This document shows, piece after piece, positions 51,210-60,705 of a stretch of DNA of 64,000 nucleotides. The position numbers and the translations under genes are program-made. The DNA is taken from NCBI RefSeq assembly GCF_900465315.1, contig NZ_UBIX01000010.1, one strand, 5' to 3'. The notes under the pieces are model-generated. The model ran no database searches. It had not been told where the DNA came from and saw only the letters and a list, made by a program, of their open reading frames with translations. Numbering within the stretch: position 1 is the stretch's first letter; every line of letters starts with the position of its first letter. This stretch comes from Asaia bogorensis_B (GTDB lineage Bacteria; Pseudomonadota; Alphaproteobacteria; Acetobacterales; Acetobacteraceae).

Positions 51210-51821
51210 ATGACGTCACGACTTCCATCCCCAATCTACCCGGTTGTAGATCATCCGCGCTGGGTCGAACGGCTGGGCGCAGCTGGCGCACGTTTCATTC
51301 AGCTTCGCCTGAAAAATCTGGATCCCGAGATCCTGCGAGCCCAGGTGATCGAGGCGCAGGAAGCGGCAGCACGCCACAATGTCCGGCTTGTTCTGAACGA
51401 TTACTGGCAACTCGCTATCGAACTTGGCATCGATTATATTCATATTGGGCAGGAAGATCTCGACACGGCCGATCTGGATCAGATCAGGGCTGCACGTATT
51501 GCCTTTGGCATCTCGACTCACTCGCATGAGGAACTGCAGCGTGCGCTTTCGGTCTCACCCGATTATGTAGCGCTCGGCCCGATATGGGAAACGAAGCTCA
51601 AGAAAATGATATGGGGACCGCAGGGCGTCGAAAAGCTGCGTGAGTGGCGTGGCATCATCGGTCCAGATATGCCTTTGGTCGCAATCGGCGGCATTACGCT
51701 CGAGCGTGCTCCCGCCTGCATCGCTGCCGGTGCAGACAGTGTGGCCGCAGTGTCGGATTTCACAGGCTCATCCGATCCCGAAGGGCAGGTAAAGCGTTGG
51801 CTCGAGGCATGTAAGATCTGA
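51210..51821 (+). CDS. thiE: Thiamine-phosphate synthase
   Basis: A 203-residue TIM-barrel enzyme that joins the thiazole and pyrimidine moieties to thiamine phosphate. It has YPVVDHPRW, ARFIQLRLKN with the pyrophosphate-binding lysine region, RLVLNDYWQLAIELGIDYIHIGQEDL, GISTHSHEEL, YVALGPIWETKLK and VAIGGITLERA. It starts 2 bases after thiG and ends the thiO-S-G-E operon. Length fits the family. The HIGQEDL is a usual ThiE form of the HxGQxD motif. Confidence 0.94.
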   Translation: MTSRLPSPIYPVVDHPRWVERLGAAGARFIQLRLKNLDPEILRAQVIEAQEAAARHNVRLVLNDYWQLAIELGIDYIHIGQEDLDTADLDQIRAARIAFGISTHSHEELQRALSVSPDYVALGPIWETKLKKMIWGPQGVEKLREWRGIIGPDMPLVAIGGITLERAPACIAAGADSVAAVSDFTGSSDPEGQVKRWLEACKI

Positions 51822-51950
51822 CCGGGTTAAAGAGTTCCACACCACAATGTAGTAATATTTCCTTCATGTTCGGCGAGGCGCCCTCGCGGAGTCGTGAAGT
51901 TTCGCGTATAATAGGCCAGTCTATGCAGAAATGAGGGAGAACACCCACCC

Positions 51951-54530
51951 ATGATGGTGACGGGACTGGCTGCCGTTATTCTGGCGCTGGCGCTTTTGAT
52001 GGTTCTCATCAGCGCTGTGCAGCCTCTGGCCCGACGATGGGAAGTGTCCGAGACGGTCCTGCTTGCCTTGGCGGGTATTGGCATTGGTGCGGCGGCAGAT
52101 CTGTTGTTGCGCTCATCCCTGACCGAGATTTTCGATGGAGCGGCGGAGACGCTGCTGTATTTCCCGGTCAATAGTGAGGCGTTTCTCCTCATCTTTCTGC
52201 CGATCCTCGTGTTTCAGGGGGCGCTTGCCATCGATGTGCGACGCCTCGCGCATGAAACGGCGACAGTGTTGCTTTTGGCCGTCGTGGCAGTTCTGGTCTC
52301 GACCCTGACCATCGGCATGGCGCTCTATCCCTTTGCTGGCCAGACAATGGTGGTCTGTCTGTTGCTGGGGTCGATTGTCGCGACGACCGACCCCTCGGCT
52401 GTCGCCGGCATTTTCCGCGAGATTGGAGCGGCTTCGCGCCTTACCAGACTGGTTGAGGGCGAGGCACTGCTCAATGATGCTGCGGCTATCGCCATTTTCT
52501 CGATCCTGCTCGCTTCGGTCACGTCGCACCGACATATCGAACTTGGTGAGACGGTTATCGATTTCTTCGCGTCGTTTGGTGGCGCCATGATAGTTGGCGT
52601 CGCGGTTGGCCGCCTGACCTTGCTGATGATTGCAGGTCTTGGTGGATCAGCGGCGGCGGAAATTACGCTCACACTGGCGTTGCCTTATATCGTCTATATC
52701 CTCTGCGATGAGTTCCTGGGCTTTTCAGGCGTTGTGGCCACTGCAGCTTCCGGCCTGACGATGTCCGTCTATGGACCTTCAACTTTCAGACCTCAGGTCT
52801 GGCGCTTTTTGAACGAATTGTGGGTCCAGCTTGTGTTCTGGGCAGGCTCTCTGGTGTTCGTTCTGGCCTCAATGCTGGTGCCGCGCCTGCTGATCGGCAT
52901 GACGCGATGGGATTGTGTACTGATCCTTATCGCGACTGTTGCCGGGTTGCTGGCACGTGGCGCCGTGGTGTTCGGCCTTCTGCCCATCCTCGCAGCCTTC
53001 AAGCTGTCGCCGCCCGTGCCCGCTCCCTTCAAGACAACAATGGTCTGGGGCGGGTTGCGCGGCGCCATTACACTGGCGCTGGCGCTGGCAGTGACGGAAA
53101 ACCAGCGTGTTTCAACATCAACGGCCCATTTTATCGGGATCATCGCGACGGGGTTTGTCCTGATCACCCTGCTGGTGAATGGCACGACGCTGCGCTATCT
53201 GGTGGTGTTTCTCAAGCTTGATCAACTGCCGGCCATCGATCAGGCGATGCGTCATCAGGTGCTTAGCAGTGGTCTGGCCCAGGTTGCCGAGCGCACGCAC
53301 AGTCTCGCCGACGAGCTTGGTTTCGGGGCAGGGACCCAGCAAACGATCATCGGCCATATCGAACGCCGCGCTCAGGAAGAGAGCGAGGCCAACACTTTCG
53401 ATACAGCACTGGGCGACCGTCAACGCGTGACGCTGGCACTGATCACCATCGCCAATCGTGAGAGATCGCTTCTGCTCGACCTGTTCCGTATACGCGGGCT
53501 GTCGCGGCGGGTGATGGAAACGCTCCTGCGCTCTTCTGAGGCAATGGTTGATGGAGCCCGCCTCGAAGGTCGATATGGTTATGTGAGAGCCCTACGACGG
53601 CGGTTGCGCCCCACCATGCGGTTTCGCCTGGCGCAGATGTTGCACCGGCGCTTCCATATCGATCAGCCGCTCATGCACTGCATGTCCGAGCGTTTCGAGA
53701 TGCTGGTCATAGCGCATCTTGTCTCGCTTTCACTCATGCGTTTCATGCATCAGCGCCTCGAACCAACGCTTGGAACGCGTATCAGTGAAATCGTGTCCGA
53801 AGTGCTCGGCCGCCAGCGTCGTATGCTCGATGACGCACTGGAAATGATGCGCCTGCATTATCAGGGTTATTCGGAGGCGCTGGAAAGCCGCATCCTTCAC
53901 CAGATCGCCCTGCGCCTCGAGGAAGAGGAGTATGACGAGCTTCTTTCTGACAACCTCGTCAGCGAGGAGCTGCATCGCGAACTGCTCAAGGATGTCGAAA
54001 AGCGCCAAGAGCGCCTTGAAAAGCCGCTGCGCTTCAACCTCAAGAGCGGTATTGAGCAGAGATTGCGGTCATTTCCGGCGTTTCGCGGCGTGCCTGACGG
54101 CGTTCTTCATGATCTCGCGATGAATATCTCGCTGCGTTTCGCTTCGCCAGGTGAGGTCCTGCTCAAGCGTAATGGCAAGATCAGGATGGTCTACGCTGTC
54201 GTGGCGGGACTGGCGGAAGTTCATATTGCGGAACAGGATGTGCAGTTTGGGGCAGGGGACCTGATCGGGGCGGCGCCGCTGATCAACGAGACGTTCTCGA
54301 GGGGTACGGTGCGTACTCTGCAGTTCTGTCATCTGCTCGCCATACCGGCATCGTTGTTCCGTCGTCTGGTTGAGGAGTATCCAATCGTACGCCGGACTAT
54401 AGACGAGCGTGCAGAGGCGAGGCTTGCAGACGGACATCGCCTGTCACTCGTGCTCGGCGCGGACAAGGAGCCGTTCATCCCGGCGAGAGAGCTTATCAAG
54501 GCGGAGAGGGATACGTCCAAGAACGCCTGA
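51951..54530 (+). CDS. CPA1 Na+/H+ antiporter with a C-terminal cyclic-nucleotide-binding-like domain
   Basis: An 859-residue inner-membrane cation/proton antiporter. About twelve membrane helices cover residues 1-425. EAFLLIFLPILVFQGAL, SIVATTDPSAVAGIF and EGEALLNDAAAIAIFSILL (with the ion-binding Asn-Asp) are the transport core. Residues 430-690 are soluble and strongly helical with many Arg/Glu. About 695-815 resemble a cyclic-nucleotide-binding beta-roll (SFPAFRGVPDGVLHDLAMN, SPGEVLLKRNGKIRMVYAVVAGLAEVHI, GAGDLIGAAPLI, LLAIPASLFRRLVE). The RxA arginine of the phosphate cassette is not obvious, so cAMP binding is doubtful. GAGGGAGA precedes the start. It is probably used for pH or sodium homeostasis. 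Confidence 0.9.
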   Translation: MMVTGLAAVILALALLMVLISAVQPLARRWEVSETVLLALAGIGIGAAADLLLRSSLTEIFDGAAETLLYFPVNSEAFLLIFLPILVFQGALAIDVRRLAHETATVLLLAVVAVLVSTLTIGMALYPFAGQTMVVCLLLGSIVATTDPSAVAGIFREIGAASRLTRLVEGEALLNDAAAIAIFSILLASVTSHRHIELGETVIDFFASFGGAMIVGVAVGRLTLLMIAGLGGSAAAEITLTLALPYIVYILCDEFLGFSGVVATAASGLTMSVYGPSTFRPQVWRFLNELWVQLVFWAGSLVFVLASMLVPRLLIGMTRWDCVLILIATVAGLLARGAVVFGLLPILAAFKLSPPVPAPFKTTMVWGGLRGAITLALALAVTENQRVSTSTAHFIGIIATGFVLITLLVNGTTLRYLVVFLKLDQLPAIDQAMRHQVLSSGLAQVAERTHSLADELGFGAGTQQTIIGHIERRAQEESEANTFDTALGDRQRVTLALITIANRERSLLLDLFRIRGLSRRVMETLLRSSEAMVDGARLEGRYGYVRALRRRLRPTMRFRLAQMLHRRFHIDQPLMHCMSERFEMLVIAHLVSLSLMRFMHQRLEPTLGTRISEIVSEVLGRQRRMLDDALEMMRLHYQGYSEALESRILHQIALRLEEEEYDELLSDNLVSEELHRELLKDVEKRQERLEKPLRFNLKSGIEQRLRSFPAFRGVPDGVLHDLAMNISLRFASPGEVLLKRNGKIRMVYAVVAGLAEVHIAEQDVQFGAGDLIGAAPLINETFSRGTVRTLQFCHLLAIPASLFRRLVEEYPIVRRTIDERAEARLADGHRLSLVLGADKEPFIPARELIKAERDTSKNA

Positions 54531-54858
54531 TCGGACTTCGCCTTTGTGCCGGAAACGACCCCGGCGCGAAGGTGGTCCATGTGGAATGCGGATGCCGCAT
54601 TAAGCGGTCGCCAGCTTCGCGGCTGAGATTTTACAGGTTCAATCAGCAGCCATATGAGGTGGTGAACAGATGGTGTGCAGAGAGCCCTTCTTTCGCATAT
54701 AAGAAAGTTCGATAAGATATATTATGCCAACTCATATACCAGTCTGCAGGGTGAAGGCCTGATGTTGCGCCGCCGCGCTCGCGAATTTTATCCTTACTCG
54801 TCTGCGCGATAGCCCGTCGCGCCGGCGTTCCAACCGCCGACGCGCTGCTTGGGTGTTT
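54531..54858. other. Gap between convergent antiporter and spoVR genes
   Basis: No gene is supported in these 328 bases. Just after the antiporter stop, CTTCGC...GCCGG faces CCGGC-GCGAAG (54535-54572), then a perfect 7-bp stem AATGCGG-ATG-CCGCATT (54585-54601). Neither has a T-run. A more AT-rich middle part (54670-54750) holds no recognisable element. GCGCCGGCG/CGCCGACGCGC-type pairing lies near 54815-54845, close to the spoVR stop. Confidence 0.5.
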
Positions 54859-56361
54859 TCAGGCTAAGGCATAGCTGCCCAGTTCAGCGCCGGTCTGGCT
54901 ATCGACTTCCTTCAGGATCACGCCATAGCCCCAGAGCTGGCCCAAATGCTCGAGCGTCAGCCTTGCATCCGTAGGTTGCAACAGCTTTCCCGGTCGCGTG
55001 CGGTGCTCGAGCCGCAGGATACGATCTCCGGTAAGATCGGCCCCAACGATCTCGATTTCCTCTGCAAGCAGGCCGGGATCGTAGGATGCGGCCACAGAGC
55101 GACGGATGTCTCGATATCCGCCGTCATCATGAATTGCGTCGACCAGCAGATAAGGCTGGCTCAGATCATCCTCCAATCTGAACAACCGGAAGTCACGGAT
55201 CACCTTGGGTGACAGGAATTGCTGCACGAAGCTTTCATCCCGATATTCAGCCCAGGCGTGATGAAGCGTGCCCACAGCGTCCTTGTTTCCTGCATGATCG
55301 GGGAACCAGCGTCGATCCTCCTCCGTCGGGTCAGTGCAGACGCGTGCGATATCGCTCATCATGGCAAAGCCAAGGGCGTAAGGGTTGAAGTTCGGCCCTC
55401 CCCCCTCATCGAAACCACGTTGGGTGATCACATTGCTCGTTGAATGGATGACCTCCAATATAGCCGCGTCATCGATCAGTTTCTTGTCATGCAGGCGATG
55501 CATGATGAAATTGTGCACCCAGGTTGCGCACCCCTCATTCATGAGCTTCGCCTGAGGTTGCGGATAGAAATACTGGGCGATCAGGCGCACAATGCGGATA
55601 ATCTCGCGCTCCCAGTTCGCCAGTCGCGGCGCGTGTTTTTCAAGGAAATAGAGGATGTTCTCTTCGGGCAGACCAAGGCTTGCCAACTGATCATCTGTGG
55701 CACCGCTCCCCGTGTTCTGACCCTGTATCTCCGGCAGCGTTCGCCACAGATCGTTGAACTGCTCATCCTCGTAGGCGCGCCTTTCACGCGCGCGTTCCTG
55801 CTCCTGTCGCAAATCAAGGCGCTTGCTGCCTGTATGACGGTCAACCCCTTGCCCCTGCAGGGCATGGGCCGCATCTAGAATGCGCTCGACAGCCTTGATG
55901 CCGTATTTCTCCTCGCAGCGCGCCACGTAGCCACGTGCGAATTCCAGGTAATCCAGGATCTGGGTTGAGTCGGTCCACTCTCGGAAAAGCCGGTTGTTCT
56001 TGAAGAAATGGTTATGCCCGAATGCGGCATGGGCGATAACGAGCGCCTGCATGGTAGCCGTATTTTCTTCCATCAGATAGCTGATGCATGGGCTCGAATT
56101 GATGACGACCTCGTAAGCGAGACCCATCAGGCCGCGCTTATAGGCGTTTTCATGCGATACAAAGCGTTTACCCGCCGACCAGTGCGGGTAGCTGATCGGC
56201 ATACCGTGCGAGGTATAGACATCAAGCATCTGCTCTGAGGTGATGATCTCGATACGATTGGGATACGTGTCGAGCCGTAATTCCTCGCTCGCAATACGGT
56301 CGATCTCGCCGTAGCAATCCCTGAGCGTCGAAAATGTCCAGTCGGTGCCGGTATAGAGCAT
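54859..56361 (-). CDS. spoVR: SpoVR/YcgB family protein
   Basis: A 500-residue cytoplasmic protein of the SpoVR family, here in a non-spore-former. Segments typical of the family are YPHWSAGKRF, AYEVVINSSPCISYLMEENT, ALVIAHAAFGHNHFFKNN, MNEGCATWVHNFIMHRL, NPYALGFAMM and SPKVIRDFRLF. The function is not firmly known. It starts 2 bases after the yeaH-like gene stop with GGAG upstream, so it is the last gene of a three-gene unit with prkA and yeaH. In other proteobacteria these three genes are induced together in stationary phase or nutrient stress. Confidence 0.93.
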   Translation of the reverse strand: MLYTGTDWTFSTLRDCYGEIDRIASEELRLDTYPNRIEIITSEQMLDVYTSHGMPISYPHWSAGKRFVSHENAYKRGLMGLAYEVVINSSPCISYLMEENTATMQALVIAHAAFGHNHFFKNNRLFREWTDSTQILDYLEFARGYVARCEEKYGIKAVERILDAAHALQGQGVDRHTGSKRLDLRQEQERARERRAYEDEQFNDLWRTLPEIQGQNTGSGATDDQLASLGLPEENILYFLEKHAPRLANWEREIIRIVRLIAQYFYPQPQAKLMNEGCATWVHNFIMHRLHDKKLIDDAAILEVIHSTSNVITQRGFDEGGGPNFNPYALGFAMMSDIARVCTDPTEEDRRWFPDHAGNKDAVGTLHHAWAEYRDESFVQQFLSPKVIRDFRLFRLEDDLSQPYLLVDAIHDDGGYRDIRRSVAASYDPGLLAEEIEIVGADLTGDRILRLEHRTRPGKLLQPTDARLTLEHLGQLWGYGVILKEVDSQTGAELGSYALA

Positions 56362-56363
56362 AA

Positions 56364-57674
56364 TTACTCCCCTGCCCGTTCGGCCGCACGACGGGCGAAC
56401 AGATCTCTGAAAACCGGAAAGATATCGCGCCTGTCCTGAACCTGACGCATGGCGAGTTGTGGCGTGCTGTCAGCGATATTCTTGTAGCCACGCCATAAAT
56501 CGGTTTCGCTGCGCAGTAACGCACCGCCCATACTAACTTCGACATAGGCGAAGTACTGCACGACAGGCAGTATTGCCTCGGTCATCAGGCGGTTAACCTT
56601 GTTCATGTCTGACGAAATATTATCCCCGTCCGAAACCTGGGCGACATAGACATTCCATTTGTCAGTCGGGTACCGCTCAGCCTGGATCTGATGCATTAGT
56701 TCCAGCGCGGTAGAGACAACCGTGCCGCCTGTCCGAGGATCGGTAAAGAACACGTCCTCATCGACTTCTTCGGCAGTTTCGGCATGGCGAACGAAGACGA
56801 TCTCAAGCTTCTCGTATCGCTTTTCGAGAAAAACATGCAGCAGGAGGAAGAACTGCTTGCCCAGCTCTTTCATCTTCTCGGTCATGGAGCCGGAGACATC
56901 CATGATGCAGAAGATGACGGCCTGCGTGGTCGGTTTCGGGACAGGGGTAAAACGCCGATAGCGCAGGTCGACCGGATCGACCCAGGGAATACGCGCGAGG
57001 CGTTGGCGCAAAAGGTCGCGCTCGTCACGCAGACCTTGCAACCGCACGAACTGCTCGTCGGAAAGAGGACGCGCCTCCTCCAGCGCGGCGATTTCGGCTT
57101 CGAGGTCGAGTAACTCCTGTGGCTTGGGACGTTTGAGGCCGATGCGTCGCCCCATTGATCGGCGCATGGTGCGACCGAGATCGATCTGTGAGGGTGAGCC
57201 GTCGCTTGTCAGGCCAGACCGGCTGGTTGCGAGCGTTGTTGTCGAGGCAATCTCGCGCTTGACGAGATCGGGAAGTTCCAGATCGTCGAAAAACAGATCG
57301 AGAAACTCCTCGCGTGAGAGAACGAAGCGGTAGGAATCTTCGCCTCCACCCTGATCACCCGCACCACTTCCCTCACCCGCGCCCTCGCCTTCACCACCCG
57401 GCGGCCGGCGCAGCCTGTCTCCCTTTACGAACTCCTTGTTGCCTGAAAGTACGATATGGCGGGCACCAGCGCTGAAATGCCGGTGAAAGCTCGGCTCGTG
57501 AAGGACATCGGCCGGGATCGACACCGCACTATCCTGGCCTATTTCTCGTATGCGGCCCTGTGCCGCGGCATCGCGCACGGCGCTCTGTATCGCCTGGCGC
57601 GCCCTTGTCAGGACGCGCTGGCGGTTCTCGGTGTTCTTGCCGTGCGGGTTCGGGCGCCTGTCTATGATTTCCAT
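56364..57674 (-). CDS. yeaH: YeaH-like protein with a von Willebrand factor A domain (DUF444)
   Basis: A 436-residue cytoplasmic protein. It starts MEIIDRRPNPHGKN, continues with ADVLHEPSFH, a Gly/Glu-rich linker (residues about 100-125) and LDLFFDDLELPDLVKRE. A C-terminal VWA-like domain has the MIDAS signature FCIMDVSGSMTEKM, then RHAETAEEVDEDVFF and GGTVVSTALELM. ATG 57674 follows GGAG and lies 22 bases after the prkA stop; a longer frame to 57794 would overlap prkA and is rejected. The role is unknown. It sits between prkA and spoVR, which suggests the three proteins act together. Confidence 0.92.
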   Translation of the reverse strand: MEIIDRRPNPHGKNTENRQRVLTRARQAIQSAVRDAAAQGRIREIGQDSAVSIPADVLHEPSFHRHFSAGARHIVLSGNKEFVKGDRLRRPPGGEGEGAGEGSGAGDQGGGEDSYRFVLSREEFLDLFFDDLELPDLVKREIASTTTLATSRSGLTSDGSPSQIDLGRTMRRSMGRRIGLKRPKPQELLDLEAEIAALEEARPLSDEQFVRLQGLRDERDLLRQRLARIPWVDPVDLRYRRFTPVPKPTTQAVIFCIMDVSGSMTEKMKELGKQFFLLLHVFLEKRYEKLEIVFVRHAETAEEVDEDVFFTDPRTGGTVVSTALELMHQIQAERYPTDKWNVYVAQVSDGDNISSDMNKVNRLMTEAILPVVQYFAYVEVSMGGALLRSETDLWRGYKNIADSTPQLAMRQVQDRRDIFPVFRDLFARRAAERAGE

Positions 57675-57696
57675 GAAACGCTCCGTGAAAGAGAGA

Positions 57697-59643
57697 TCAG
57701 GCAGACTGCTTGACGCGCATGTACCACTCGACCAGTCGCCGCACCTGACGTTCGGTGTAGCCGCGTGCGACCATGCGGCTAACAAACTCGTCATGTTTCC
57801 GCTCGCTCGTGCTGTCCTTCTTCGAGCCGAAGCTGATAACCGGCAGCAGATCCTCGACCTGACTGAACATGCGTTTTTCGATCACATCACGAATTTTCTC
57901 GTAGCTGGTCCAGGACGGATTGCGGCCGCCATTGCTCGCCCGCGACCGCAGGGAGAACTTGACAACCTCATTGCGGAAATCCTTCGGGTTCGCGATGCCG
58001 GCTGCCTTTTCAGTTTTGCTGAGCTCCGCGTTGAGCAGATCGCGGTTCATCAACTGGCCTGTGTCAGGGTCCTTGAAGTCCTGATCCTCGATCCAGGCAT
58101 CCGCGTAATCGAGATAGCGGTCAAAAAGGTTCTGGCCGTAATCATTGTAGCTCTCCAGATAGGCTTTCTGGATTTCATTGCCGAGGAATTCGGCATAACG
58201 CCGTGACAGATCGGATTTGAGCGAGGCCAGATAGGCCGCCTCGACCTCAGCCGGGAACTGTTCGCGTCGCACGGCCTGTTCGAGCACATACATCAGATGC
58301 ACCGGGTCAGCCGAAATCTCGGAGGGGTCATGGTTGAATGTGGCGGACAGGACCTTGTAGGCGAAACGCGTGGAGATGCCCTCCATGCCTTCATCCACAC
58401 CGGCACTATCCTTATATTCCTGCATGGCGCGGGCCTTGGGGTCGGTCTCGCGGATGTTCTCACCATCATAGACGCGCATCTTTGCGAACTGCGTCGAGTT
58501 GGGGTGGGATTTCAGCCGCGAGAGTACCGCAAACTGCGCCAGCATCTCGAGAGTGTGCGGCGCGCAGGGGGCGTCGCCCAGAGCTGAAGACTGGATCAGC
58601 TTCTCGTAGATTTTCGACTCTTCGGTCACCCGCAGGCAGTAAGGCACCTTGATGACGCATACGCGGTCGAGAAAGGCCTCGTTGGTGCGGTTATTGCGGA
58701 AGGACTGCCACTCCGCCTCGTTGGAATGAGCAAGGATGACGCCGGTGAAGGGTATCGAACCGATATTCTCCGTGCCGACATAATTCCCCTCCTGCGTTGC
58801 TGTAAGCAACGGGTGCAGCATCTTGATGGGGGCCTTGAACATCTCGACAAATTCGAGAATGCCCTGATTGGCGCGGTTGAGCCCACCGGAGAAACTATAG
58901 GCGTCAGGGTCGTTCTGGCTGAAATTTTCGAGCTGACGGATATCCACCTTGCCGACCAGAGCGGAGACATCCTGGTTGTTATCATCACCGGGCTCGGTCT
59001 TGGCGACAGCGATCTGGCGCAGCTTCGACGGGTTGAGGCGCACCACGGTAAAGCGCGAGATATCGCCGTCAAAATCCTCCAGTCGCTTCAGCGCCCAGGG
59101 GCTTGCGATGCCAGTCAGGACACGGCGGGGAATATTGTACTGCGCCTGAAGCGAGTCCGCGTAGCGCTCCGGGTCGAACAGACCAAGCGGGCTTTCGAAC
59201 ACAGGGCTGATCTGCTTGCCTGCCTTGAGCACATAAATGGGCTCACGTTCCATAAGGGTCTTGAGGCGCTCGCCAAGCGAAGACTTGCCGCCGCCCACCG
59301 GGCCAAGGAGGTAGAGAATCTGTTTGCGCTCTTCCAGCCCCTGCGCGGCATGACGGAAGAACCCGACAATCTGCTCGACCGCGTCCTCCATGCCATAGAA
59401 ATCGGCAAAGGCCGGATAGGTGCGCACAGTGCGGTTCATGAAAATACGGCTGAGACGCGGGTCGCGTGCTGAGTCGAGCATGACCGGTGCGCCAATCGCC
59501 TTCAGCATGCGCTCGGCGGCGCTGGCATAGCAGCTGGGGTCTTCACGGCAGAGAGACAGATAGGAAGCCAGTGACATCTCTGTTTCCCGGCGTTCCTCAC
59601 GGTAAGAAGAGGCCAGCGTAAAGACGTCCGAGAATGCACTCAT
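57697..59643 (-). CDS. prkA: PrkA-family serine protein kinase (YeaG)
   Basis: A 648-residue AAA-ATPase-like protein kinase. Seen are the N-terminal LASYLSLCREDPSCYASAAERMLKAIG, Walker A GPVGGGKSSLGERL, and further family blocks RVLTGIASPWALKRL, NRANQGILEFVEMFK, TQEGNYVGTENIGSIPFTGVILAHSNEAEWQSF and FLDRVCVIKVPYCL. The C-terminus resembles a protein-kinase-like fold ending RMVARGYTERQVRRLVEWYMRVK. E. coli YeaG and B. subtilis PrkA act in starvation and stress adaptation. It is first in the prkA-yeaH-spoVR unit. A promoter must lie in 59644-59919, but I could not assign a sigma factor. Confidence 0.94.
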   Translation of the reverse strand: MSAFSDVFTLASSYREERRETEMSLASYLSLCREDPSCYASAAERMLKAIGAPVMLDSARDPRLSRIFMNRTVRTYPAFADFYGMEDAVEQIVGFFRHAAQGLEERKQILYLLGPVGGGKSSLGERLKTLMEREPIYVLKAGKQISPVFESPLGLFDPERYADSLQAQYNIPRRVLTGIASPWALKRLEDFDGDISRFTVVRLNPSKLRQIAVAKTEPGDDNNQDVSALVGKVDIRQLENFSQNDPDAYSFSGGLNRANQGILEFVEMFKAPIKMLHPLLTATQEGNYVGTENIGSIPFTGVILAHSNEAEWQSFRNNRTNEAFLDRVCVIKVPYCLRVTEESKIYEKLIQSSALGDAPCAPHTLEMLAQFAVLSRLKSHPNSTQFAKMRVYDGENIRETDPKARAMQEYKDSAGVDEGMEGISTRFAYKVLSATFNHDPSEISADPVHLMYVLEQAVRREQFPAEVEAAYLASLKSDLSRRYAEFLGNEIQKAYLESYNDYGQNLFDRYLDYADAWIEDQDFKDPDTGQLMNRDLLNAELSKTEKAAGIANPKDFRNEVVKFSLRSRASNGGRNPSWTSYEKIRDVIEKRMFSQVEDLLPVISFGSKKDSTSERKHDEFVSRMVARGYTERQVRRLVEWYMRVKQSA

Positions 59644-59893
59644 GACTCGTATGCTCCGATGAGGCCTGCCACTAAGCCGGGGGCGAAACGGTCACACCCA
59701 CCGATAGGAAATCAGGCGATAAGTCGGGAAGTCAGGCTTTGAGAGACGACAAAGGGTGCGGAAGCACTAAATGCTCCAACATGGTCAGGAACTGGCCGGA
59801 ATGACCGGATTTAAGGGGAATTCTCGCTATGAAAATTGATACCGGACTCACCCGATACGCTGACGCTATCGCGATGTAGAGCCGCGCTTCAAC

Positions 59894-59928
59894 AAAAAAA
59901 CGGTTAATCGAAGAAATATTTAAACCGT
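59894..59928 (-). terminator. Intrinsic terminator of the MBL hydrolase gene
   Basis: On the minus strand ACGGTT and AACCGT form a 6-bp stem followed by seven T. It starts within the last codons of the hydrolase gene, so stop codon and terminator overlap. It ends the holB-metG-tatD unit ahead of prkA. Confidence 0.6.
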
Positions 59929-60705
59929 GAGAACCATGCCGTCATAGCCGGGCTCTATGCCGTCAGGCAGACGCTGGCGGAGTGTCTCGTAATCGAGCGC
60001 AGGTCCCATATGGGTCAGGATTGTGCGCTCGGGTTTCAGTCGTGCACACCATTCGATAACCAGATCAACCCAGGCATGAGCGACATGGGGCTCATACTGG
60101 AAACACCCGACAATCCAGGTTTTTACGCCTGAGAGAACCTCCAGCGATTCCTCACTGAGATATTCGACATCGGTCGAATAGGCGAAATCGCCGCAGCGCA
60201 GGCCGATCGTTGGAATACGGTAATGGCGCTGCTCGAAAAGCTGCAAATCGAGATCGCAGATTGCCAGCCTGTCGGTGGGGGTGATCAGATGCGGCTCCGG
60301 CACAGGGCGGAAAAACCCGGTACCGCTCCACGGCCGGAAGGCATAGCTGTAGCGCGCCTCAAGCTCGTGCATGACCGTATCGGTAGCATAGAGCGGAAGC
60401 GGTGCATCGAGCATGCGATTGATGGCGCGGAGTTCATCCAGCCCGGCCACATGATCCGCATGTTCGTGGGTGTAGAGAACGGAATGGACCACGCCGATTT
60501 TCTGGCGCAGGAGCTGGGCGCGCAGATCGGGTCCTGAATCCACCAGCAAACGCTTGCCGCTCTCGGCCTCGATGACGATGGAGGAGCGCGTTCGCTCGTT
60601 GCGGGGATTGGTGGGGTCGCAGGCGCCCCAGATCCCCTCACCCTGTGCGCCGCCAACCATGGGGACGCCGCCGGAACCACCACAACCGAGGATCGTGATC
60701 TTCAT
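59920..60705 (-). CDS. MBL-fold metal-dependent hydrolase (PhnP-like)
   Basis: A 261-residue metallo-beta-lactamase-fold phosphodiesterase-type enzyme. It has the opening LGCGGSGGVPMVGG, RTRSSIVIEA, LLVDSGPDLRAQLL, and the metal site THEHADHVAGLDELRAIN. Later ligands are in DLQLFEQRHYRIPTIGLRCGDFAYSTD and ILTHMGPALDYE. PhnP, a cyclic phosphodiesterase, and PqqB share this shape; the substrate here is not known. Its ATG overlaps the tatD stop by 4 bases (ATGA), as in many alphaproteobacteria where this gene follows tatD. Confidence 0.88.
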   Translation of the reverse strand: MKITILGCGGSGGVPMVGGAQGEGIWGACDPTNPRNERTRSSIVIEAESGKRLLVDSGPDLRAQLLRQKIGVVHSVLYTHEHADHVAGLDELRAINRMLDAPLPLYATDTVMHELEARYSYAFRPWSGTGFFRPVPEPHLITPTDRLAICDLDLQLFEQRHYRIPTIGLRCGDFAYSTDVEYLSEESLEVLSGVKTWIVGCFQYEPHVAHAWVDLVIEWCARLKPERTILTHMGPALDYETLRQRLPDGIEPGYDGMVLTV

